A stretch of 64,000 bases of DNA, taken from the NCBI RefSeq assembly GCF_000006565.2, contig NC_031473.1, positions 310,001 to 374,000 of the forward strand, read 5' to 3'. A model generated the notes under the pieces. The model saw only the letters and a list, made by a program, of their open reading frames with translations, did not search any database and was not told the origin of the DNA. Of the stretch, positions 56,736 to 64,000 are shown piece after piece (the first letter of the stretch is position 1; each line of letters starts with the position of its first letter). The translations under genes and the position numbers were made by a program. Source of the stretch: Toxoplasma gondii ME49. Taxonomy: Eukaryota; Apicomplexa; Conoidasida; Eucoccidiorida; Sarcocystidae.

Positions 56736-59523
56736 TGGCATGGCAGAAAAGGGAAAAAGTGGGGGGTTGACGGTCGACACAGAAGCAAACGATTCGCAAG
56801 CACGGAGTTAATCTGGAAGGAACAGGTGTGTCTCGTCGCGACAGTGAAACGAAGGAGGGTACAAAACTGGAGTTTCACGACATCTCTGTGGAACAGGTAA
56901 ACAGTAACCAACACTCTAGATATGCAGAGGTTCACAAGCACTCTGGCGGTCAGATAGACAGGGCTCACAATCACAGGTTTTTTTCTGACTGTTCATTCGA
57001 TGAACCCAGCTCGAGACATTGGATATCTTTTGACGAACAGCGTGTGGTTATTCTATCGATAAAGGGACGTTGACTTCGATCGTCCACCACGGGGAAACTT
57101 GAATGAACCAGAACCGGCAACATTTTCTGGAAGTCCCAAACGACGGGACACTAGAGAGGAAGCGAGAACCTCAGATGCACGACTTTCAGGCTAGCAGAGT
57201 ACCCACAGTGAAACTTCCAGTCTAGGGTGTTACGCGACAGAAAAAAGACTTTCTTTTTGTCACATCATATGCGGTGTTTATCCCCGCCCGAACAATACTG
57301 CCACACTTCGCTCTTTGTCTCACCCCTTGGCTTCTAACGTAGAAAAGCTCTGGAAGACGATACCCATTCCTAGGCGCCTCACAAAGACCCCTTTCAGTAG
57401 CTCATCTTAACTGCAGGGCTCCACCATGGACCAGGTTTGCTACGGAACATGCTGATCTTCGAGATGGTCCTCCGTTTAGGAGAAGTCATTGAACCCTTTA
57501 CACTTCTACGTTTTAAAGCAGGTTATCCTGGAGCTGGGGGCTCACTTTGTGAAGGCATTCGTCGGAAGACCGCCAAACTCAAGTGTCTGTTTTTCAATCT
57601 CAGAAGCCAGGCGTGAGGATCGCATTGTGGACAGAAGGTCAGCCCAAGAGGTTTTTTTCCGACCGCACTAATTCCTCAAAGAAAGAAGCCTGCTCATGGC
57701 AAGCGGTCGCATTTCGTGTCTGAGAGGTGAGAGGGCTTTCACTTGATGTATATATGGCTGATTCACATAGCCACCACGATCCGGTGGCTTGGGGACAACT
57801 CTTTCCTGTAAATGAAATAGAATATGTATGTGCAGGAAAAAGACTGTGAGCACGAAGTTGAAGAAACAAGGTACTTGGTGGTGAAACGGTAGTTGAACCA
57901 ATCTTTTTTTGTGCTGAGCTGACTCCAGTCCCGATAAACTACAGTTTTGCTTCAATTAACGTTACCTGCTCCAACTTGCCTCAACGGCAACCGGTTAAAG
58001 AAGGAAACACAAGAATCGTGGTCCTGAACGCAGAGTCTCACTCCGTAATCGTGTGTCCCTGAAGCCCTGATGATCTTCGGCATTTTAATCCATTGTGTTC
58101 AAGCGGTTCTATCTCTAATTGACTCAACCTCTTAACAACGCTCTGGCAACAGACTGGACCTTGAATCTGCATGTCAGTTTCTTTCGATATCTCTGCCTCT
58201 ACTAGCTCTGCGTTTCGTAAGCCTGAGACAACATGGGCTTGAGAGCCAGGAGAGAAGAACTTCTCCGCGGGGACAGCCTGACAAAGAACGGCTTTGCCAA
58301 AGTCTTCCCTTTGTTTTCGAACTCTTGAAAGTTGTACCACGGGATTTCTGTAAAAACCCGTCCACACGTAGCCATGCACGCTGAGGCGGGCAGACCCCGA
58401 GAATCGTGCAGGCGCCTCCCCCCCACTCGAGTTTTTCCCGGTAAAAAACACATCGAACAGAGAATATCCTGGCTTCAAGACTGAAACGGAGCTGAAGTTC
58501 GCGCCTTACCACTGACGAAAACGCCTGAAGCCCCACAAAAACGAGACCCGTCCACCTCAGAGGCGACTCGTTCGCGGTCGCTACAACGCGCCCGGAACCT
58601 CGGCCTCAACGAAGCAGCCCAGTGTGGGCACGAGGCGTTCACGTTTTTCTCTTGGATATTTGATGTTTTTAACTGGCCCGCGGATTCGTTTTCTCCATGT
58701 TTCACCCAAGTCAAGAAGAAATTTCTGTTTAAGGAAGGCCGCCTCCCCCTCTTTTTCTTCACCCGTGCTTTCTCCCCAACGTTAAGCGCTTGAATACGTC
58801 GCAGGCGAGCGAGTAGGCTCGCGTGGACGCCTGCCCGGAGAAAGTCTTTTAAAACTAACCCCTGTCAACAAACTGGAAATTTTCTGACTTCGCGTAACCA
58901 GTGGACAAGTCTCTTCTAAGAAACAACTGGGTTCGCCTGCACGATTCGCCCCTGCTTTCTCATGTCTCCTCCGGGCTAGGTCCTCGCCGAATCGATTGTC
59001 CTGATATGCGCCTTCGCCGTCTCGCAGGTCTCCGTAACTGACACCTCTTTTTCTCTGACTTCCTTGTTTTTTTGAATCTTGCTCTCTGCTCTCAGCACCC
59101 GTTTTCACGGACAGGGCCTACAATTCCCTGCCTCCCTGTCGACCCCTCATCATTGCCCATTTTCCAGCATCCTCTTAAGAACATGTGCCTCACGGCCTTC
59201 ACCGTTTTAGTTAAGGAGTCCTTTGTACACACCTTCACTCGCCTGCCAGTTTTTTTCTACCCGCCCTTGCTCTCTCCTTGAATCCGAGCGAGCAGCAAAG
59301 AGCCTCCACCAACACAACCCGGGCGGTGTTTTTATGAATTGCCTGTACACGCTGCAGACTAACGGGTACAGACACCGCGCTCAAAGCTGTCCGCTGTCCC
59401 AGTCCTACGGGAGCGCGTAGGAACCTGACAAGGCCTTCCTCTCGAAACCGTCGTGTTCTTGGATCTGCTCTCTTTTTTCTTCGTCTGCCATGTCTCTCTT
59501 TCTGCGTCCCCCTGCAGCTCCCA
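56736..59523. other. Intergenic region before the terminal gene
   Basis: This 2.8 kb runs between the stop of the helical-protein gene and the first ATG of the terminal gene, both on the + strand. It should contain the 3' UTR of the former and the promoter and 5' UTR of the latter. A pyrimidine-rich acceptor (ccctgcag, ending at 59517) just before the ATG hints at a 5' UTR intron. ORFs are short and featureless. Confidence 0.5.
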
Positions 59524-62500
59524 ATGCCGCAACCACGGCGAGATGATGGCCTCTGCGCGAGTGCCCGGAGTTTCGCTGGTGTTACCAGGCGAGAGAGGGA
59601 GGAGCAGGAAAGCAAGCAGTGCCAAGGAAAAACGCGTCTGCTGCTCGTTGAGCACCGGTCTCCACAGGGACGACGCCGGACCCTTCACTGCATTTCCTGT
59701 CTGCTTTTCGCGATCATTTTGGCAGGCTGTACTCTCCATGTTGATCTAAACCGAGGTGGGCACAACGACTCGAGAAACGGACTGGCAAACTTGGCTCGTA
59801 ATTCCAAGTGGCAGCTGGCCGCGGCCGACAGTCCCTGGAGTTTCACCGCTGTGGCAGCTGCCTCGCCTCTGAGGGAGACTGCTGAACTGGACAAGCGACT
59901 CGAGAGCGATCAAAACTCACAGATATTATCGCCCCAAAAGAACGAAGACGAATTGAGGGGAGAACCGGCTAAGAAACACTTGCTTGAGAGGCAAAAGGCG
60001 GACAACAGCTTGCTCAGTGGACCTTTCCAAATTGACAGTGGCCGTGGCTCTCGAAACGCTCGTGAAGAGAGATCGTCGCTGGAGTTTGCGACAAAGGACG
60101 AAGAGCAGGGGAACGATATCGACATCAGCGAGGCGTCGGAAAAAAAGGGTACATTGACGCAGGCGATTGCTGGAGACCACAGACCCTTAGGCGAGAGGGA
60201 GGATGCAAAACTTCAGAAAAACGAAGTGAAATCAAGTTTCCACGGTGAAGAAGAGTCTCCGACGAAGCGGAACGCGACGGGCGATGAAGCCGGTGGTGAG
60301 CGAATAAGGAGTCAACATTCTGGAGGAAGAGAAGGGCAAGAGACAGACTCACAGGAGCTCCCAAGTGATGAGACAGAGAACAGGAAAGGCGAATCTCAGA
60401 GGAGCCATCCGGTCCCTAACACAGAGACTTCGCATTCTCCCGCTCGATTCTTCTTTTCGCTTTCTTCCGGGCTTTTCTCAGCCTTTGATGACACGACTCA
60501 TGCGAATGAAGTGCAAGCAGAGTCAAATTCCCCGGCGTTAGGTCAGGCCGGAGGCCAATCACTTCAGGACTCTCGCAGCGAGACCCCGTTCGTCCAAACA
60601 GAAAAGCTCATGAAGGTCCCATATGAGGCGCACAGCAACGTCAAGGGAGACCATGCAGACGTCGGCATCTCGCACTCGAGCAAAGTGACCACCCGCGCCC
60701 GTGTCACACATGCTGAGACCCCAGGGATCACCCCGCCCCCGACCGCCGCCCCGCTCGAGCAGACTGCGCAGGCTGTAGATCAGCCAGAGACGGCCCAGGA
60801 GGTACCAAGGCTCGGGGTAGACAGTCCGAGAGAGGACAATAAAAAAGCGGACAGACAGGGGACAGAAGATGCGGTGAGTCTGGCTTCTGTCGAACATGCT
60901 GAGACCCCAGGGATCACCCCGCCCCCGACCGCCGCCCCGCCCGAGCAGGCTGCGCAGGCTGTAGATCAGCTGGAGAAGGGGGCCCTGCGAAAGGTTCAGC
61001 AGAAAAGGATACATGAAAGCGTTCAGTTATTGGAACGGACTCGTTCTGACAAGCCGAGAAGCAACCCCGTTCTTGGAAGAGACCCGAACAGAAAACCGGA
61101 GGAAGAGACAGATCCGCAAGATTGGGAGTCTCTGAAGGCGACCGGTGACTCGCAGACGACAGAGGGTGTGAATCAGGCCGAGAAGGAACGCAGCGCCTTG
61201 CCAAATGCTGGGATGAGGCTCCACCGGTCGAATGTCTTACTTGCAAAGGCCGGAACAGGTAGGGAGACACAGGAAGACCTGCGGGCAAAGCAAGACTCCG
61301 AGTTGGAATCGCCGGGAGACAGCCGCAGCCCGGGCGGCGGCGTGCTTGGCCAGCAGCGGGAAGAAGGCCAAGAGACGAACGAAGAGAGAGACACAAACGC
61401 GACGACAGCAGACGTCCCTGCGAGTCAAACGGCACGCCGCGAACGCGGGAAAAGCGGCAAGGCGTCAGAGCAGCCGTCCAGTGAAGGCGAATCGCCGCAA
61501 ATCTTCGTCGACGTGCTCCAACTGCCGAGACAGTCCTCGGTTGCCCCCTCGGAGAACATCGCGGGTTCACCTGTGGCCTCGGTGTCCATGTCTGAGGTGG
61601 AAGACGACTCGACACCACGCGTGGAGATGGGAGTGAAGCGGGCGGCCGCGGAAGTCGACGCAGATGTCGGGAGCTTTCTTGAGCAAATGCAAATCTTCGA
61701 CCCAGAGGTTAAGGGTCTCCGTCGGGGCCTCGCAAGCCTTCTCGTCGCCTCCCTCCTTCTCCCGGCTTTCCACTTCCGGGGAACCTCGCTTTCGTCGGAT
61801 ATCCACGACTTATGCATGCAGCGCGAAGAGTTGGCGGGGTCGACGTTCTTCGGGCTTGTGTTCTACGGCGTTTCAAGCGTAGTGAGTTTCCTTAACAGCC
61901 TATCCCGCCAGCGCCAGTTCAGGAAAAGTCTCGCCCGCATTCAAGCCGGCTACTTCCGAAAGAGACAGTTGGCCCTCACGGCCGCTGCATCCGCTGCAGC
62001 TCGTCGAAGGTTCAGGCAGCAGCCATTCATCCGGCCAGCGGCCGTGAAAACAAAGACGAGAACCGCGAAGAAATCCCCGAGGATTGGCATCAAAAGGCCG
62101 AATCGACATGCCGCAGACGCGCGGCTCCGCGTCGAGAATCGGCCGCTCGCCGGGGGAGCTCGAACAGACACCGGGCAAGCGCAGGCATCTCGCGAGGCGA
62201 ACACGAAGCGAGAGCGAGTAACGGTAGCTTCGGAGAGAAAAAAAGGCGAAGCAACGGCTCCACGGGAAACGGTGGGGAGGAAACATGAGGGTGGAGGCCA
62301 CGCAGGAGGCCAGCGAGGCCCCGTAGATTCGCAGATCGAGCAGGCGATGGGCTTCTCGGGAGAGCCGCAGCCAAGGCAGGCGACCTCTGAGCGGAGAATG
62401 CATGAAGGAGGGGAGAAGGGAGGATCTAAGGGCGAAGAGCGTGCAGAAGAGAACGGCAAGCCACGAGCCCCCGTACAAAAGAACAAGAAGCCCAACCAGG

Positions 62501-64000
62501 TCGATATCAAGACTGCGAAACAGGAACTGCCTCTGCACGTGAGCATCCGGTCTCGGGACCGTCGAGTGTCAGTGGATTTGGACCTTTTTGAAGCTTCCAT
62601 GAGTCGACATAAGAGCGCGAGACAGGTTCCAGCCCGGAACAAATCAGAGCCTGCGGGGTTTCCGCTGTCTTCGCGTGCTGGGGATCAAAAGGTGCTCGTT
62701 CAAAGTAGCCGCGGTGACCGACTGAAACATTCCGCAGTGGCTCTCAAGGCAAAGCCCGTTGTAGCGCCTAAGACCCAAGAGAGCACAGAGAAACACAAGA
62801 TTCTGGAGGCGCCAGCGAAGTCCCAGAGCGAACCCGCTCGAGACGCTGCGGGCAACAAGGCCTCGCCTGAGGCTGACTCGAACCTCGACCCTCAGAAAGG
62901 CCGTCACGGCCCCGCCAGGGGGAGACTCAGCCAGGCAGAGAAGACGCTGGGTTCTCCGGAAAACGAGGGGCGCAAAAACCGCTGGGGCGCTTGGATTGTT
63001 GCTCTAGAAAGAGGTCTGAGAAAGCATGTGAACGGCGACGAGTTGACGGGTCGGAGAGCTCTGAAGGACGCAACGCCTCCTTGCTCCGCTGACACGACAC
63101 TCCCTGCCACCCCACAGAACGCGAAGGCTTCCTGGCGCCCCTCAGCGTCGCGGACTCCTTCGGCCTCTCCGCTACACTCCGAGAGCCACATGAAGGCGCA
63201 GCCCGCGTCGGGCCTTGCGGGGCGAGACGGGTCGCCTCACGGGGGGACTCTCTCGGGGGCGTCCGACTCGGAGGACGATGAGGCCGAAGAATTGGGAGAT
63301 GGAGCCGATAGCGACGCGAAGAAACGGGTCTCAGTTACACGCGCACGCGCCCTGACAAGGCAGAGGAACGCCCTCTTTCGTTCCGGCCGAGCGAAGGCTG
63401 TGAAAGCCGCGCTCCTCGCGGCAAAGGCAGACCTCATGGATCAAGCGTTCGACGCCCTGACGATCCGGCAGCTGTGCCCGATCAACGGGGCGGTGGGGAT
63501 TATTGTGGTTCTCTTCACGCTTTTGTACAGCGTCGCGGGTCGCCTGGGTCCCGAATCGACTCAGGCCGCGTCCGACACGGTCTCTGATCCCACATCCCTT
63601 GCATTCTTGGTCCTCACCTTTCTCGTCTCGCTGGTTCGCCTGCAGAGAAGCACCAAGAGACTCGAGGCGCAGCGAGCCCTGATGGAGAAGCGGCGACAGC
63701 AGAAGGCGCGGAATTTGCTGCGGAACTACTCAGACACACCGGAGGGGTGGCGCCGACAGCGGATCCACGCCCCCCTGGTCTACGCGCCCAGCGGCCGAGA
63801 AGACGCAGGCGTCCGGGGAGGCGCCGGCGAAGGTAACTGCCGCGGCAGCTCCGCCCCACCGGCGTGGCGGCGAGGCCTCGTAGACTGGGTGGCGGCGAGA
63901 CAGAAACGAAGGGAACAAGAGAGAGGGAAGGACATGGACCAGCAATTCCACTTGTCACTAGGTGTAGAAAAACATCCGACACCGGATGCCACTCCAGAGC
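59524..64000 (+). CDS. Large multi-membrane secretory protein, 3' end outside window
   Basis: A single frame is open from 59338 to the end of the window (4.66 kb). The first in-frame ATG is 59524, giving at least 1492 residues with no stop. A recessed hydrophobic segment at about residues 57-74 (CISCLLFAIILAGCTLHV), preceded by basic residues, is a likely signal peptide or anchor of the kind common in coccidian secretory proteins. A long charged, disordered region follows, with a duplicated HAETPGITPPPTAAP unit. Then come two hydrophobic segments near 737-755 and 771-790 (SLLVASLLLPAF; FFGLVFYGVSSVVSFL), a basic stretch rich in RR, another disordered region, and two more near 1321-1340 and 1357-1375 (AVGIIVVLFTLLYSV; LAFLVLTFLVSLV) followed by a basic helix. 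I do not recognise a family. A rhoptry or dense-granule membrane protein is one possibility. A gtgagt at 60874 could be a donor, but the frame stays open across it. Confidence 0.72.
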   Translation, partial: MPQPRRDDGLCASARSFAGVTRREREEQESKQCQGKTRLLLVEHRSPQGRRRTLHCISCLLFAIILAGCTLHVDLNRGGHNDSRNGLANLARNSKWQLAAADSPWSFTAVAAASPLRETAELDKRLESDQNSQILSPQKNEDELRGEPAKKHLLERQKADNSLLSGPFQIDSGRGSRNAREERSSLEFATKDEEQGNDIDISEASEKKGTLTQAIAGDHRPLGEREDAKLQKNEVKSSFHGEEESPTKRNATGDEAGGERIRSQHSGGREGQETDSQELPSDETENRKGESQRSHPVPNTETSHSPARFFFSLSSGLFSAFDDTTHANEVQAESNSPALGQAGGQSLQDSRSETPFVQTEKLMKVPYEAHSNVKGDHADVGISHSSKVTTRARVTHAETPGITPPPTAAPLEQTAQAVDQPETAQEVPRLGVDSPREDNKKADRQGTEDAVSLASVEHAETPGITPPPTAAPPEQAAQAVDQLEKGALRKVQQKRIHESVQLLERTRSDKPRSNPVLGRDPNRKPEEETDPQDWESLKATGDSQTTEGVNQAEKERSALPNAGMRLHRSNVLLAKAGTGRETQEDLRAKQDSELESPGDSRSPGGGVLGQQREEGQETNEERDTNATTADVPASQTARRERGKSGKASEQPSSEGESPQIFVDVLQLPRQSSVAPSENIAGSPVASVSMSEVEDDSTPRVEMGVKRAAAEVDADVGSFLEQMQIFDPEVKGLRRGLASLLVASLLLPAFHFRGTSLSSDIHDLCMQREELAGSTFFGLVFYGVSSVVSFLNSLSRQRQFRKSLARIQAGYFRKRQLALTAAASAAARRRFRQQPFIRPAAVKTKTRTAKKSPRIGIKRPNRHAADARLRVENRPLAGGARTDTGQAQASREANTKRERVTVASERKKGEATAPRETVGRKHEGGGHAGGQRGPVDSQIEQAMGFSGEPQPRQATSERRMHEGGEKGGSKGEERAEENGKPRAPVQKNKKPNQVDIKTAKQELPLHVSIRSRDRRVSVDLDLFEASMSRHKSARQVPARNKSEPAGFPLSSRAGDQKVLVQSSRGDRLKHSAVALKAKPVVAPKTQESTEKHKILEAPAKSQSEPARDAAGNKASPEADSNLDPQKGRHGPARGRLSQAEKTLGSPENEGRKNRWGAWIVALERGLRKHVNGDELTGRRALKDATPPCSADTTLPATPQNAKASWRPSASRTPSASPLHSESHMKAQPASGLAGRDGSPHGGTLSGASDSEDDEAEELGDGADSDAKKRVSVTRARALTRQRNALFRSGRAKAVKAALLAAKADLMDQAFDALTIRQLCPINGAVGIIVVLFTLLYSVAGRLGPESTQAASDTVSDPTSLAFLVLTFLVSLVRLQRSTKRLEAQRALMEKRRQQKARNLLRNYSDTPEGWRRQRIHAPLVYAPSGREDAGVRGGAGEGNCRGSSAPPAWRRGLVDWVAARQKRREQERGKDMDQQFHLSLGVEKHPTPDATPE
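60709..60972 (+). repeat. Two near-identical coding repeats spaced 186 bases
   Basis: About 78 bases at 60709-60786 recur at 60895-60972 with few changes, both in frame, encoding HAETPGITPPPTAAP followed by EQxAQAVDQ. The spacing of exactly 62 codons implies an in-frame tandem duplication followed by divergence of the intervening part. Confidence 0.9.

Overview
The window looks like nuclear DNA of a coccidian apicomplexan close to Toxoplasma, Neospora or Hammondia. Genes have many short GT-AG exons, and proteins carry long charged or low-complexity insertions. Introns and flanks are full of (TA)n microsatellites, and there is a short interstitial run of CCCTAAA, the Toxoplasma-type telomere unit. 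A full GDP-mannose 4,6-dehydratase gene sits tail-to-tail with a stearoyl-CoA-type desaturase. I recall that pairing from T. gondii but could not verify it. Species cannot be fixed from the window. Exon borders were placed by eye from splice consensus, reading phase and family motifs, so they are predictions.

Layout. 63-2896 (+): unrecognised protein with recurring PL[SG] motifs, 5' end possibly outside the window. 4190-10105 (-): METTL22-like lysine methyltransferase in four exons; its last exon alone resembles a separate 748-residue ORF. 12456-19404 (+): GDP-mannose 4,6-dehydratase, ten exons. 23714-30573 (-): Delta-9 acyl-CoA desaturase continuous with a Delta-12-desaturase-like half whose histidine boxes are broken. 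31216-33136 (-): TLC-type multi-membrane protein directly upstream, whose last exon can splice in phase into the desaturase. 35649-37857 (-): EF-hand, calmodulin-like protein with a long N-terminal extension and lysine-rich tail. 40996-49881 (+): giant cysteine-rich secreted or surface protein. 50218-56735 (+): large unrecognised helical protein, 5' end unresolved. 59524-64000 and beyond (+): large secreted or membrane protein running off the window.

Genes are not in operons; each is likely its own transcription unit. GMD starts the de novo GDP-fucose pathway. The TLC and desaturase genes form a membrane-lipid block. The last two thirds of the + strand is dominated by large, coccidian-specific, probably secretory proteins.

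The strongest novel signal is the desaturase. One exon (26547-26762) holds both the end of the Delta-9 desaturase and the start of the Delta-12-like domain, so the fusion does not depend on an uncertain splice. The second domain has lost most metal-binding histidines. Upstream, a stop codon embedded in a splice donor could switch between a stand-alone TLC protein and a TLC-desaturase polyprotein.
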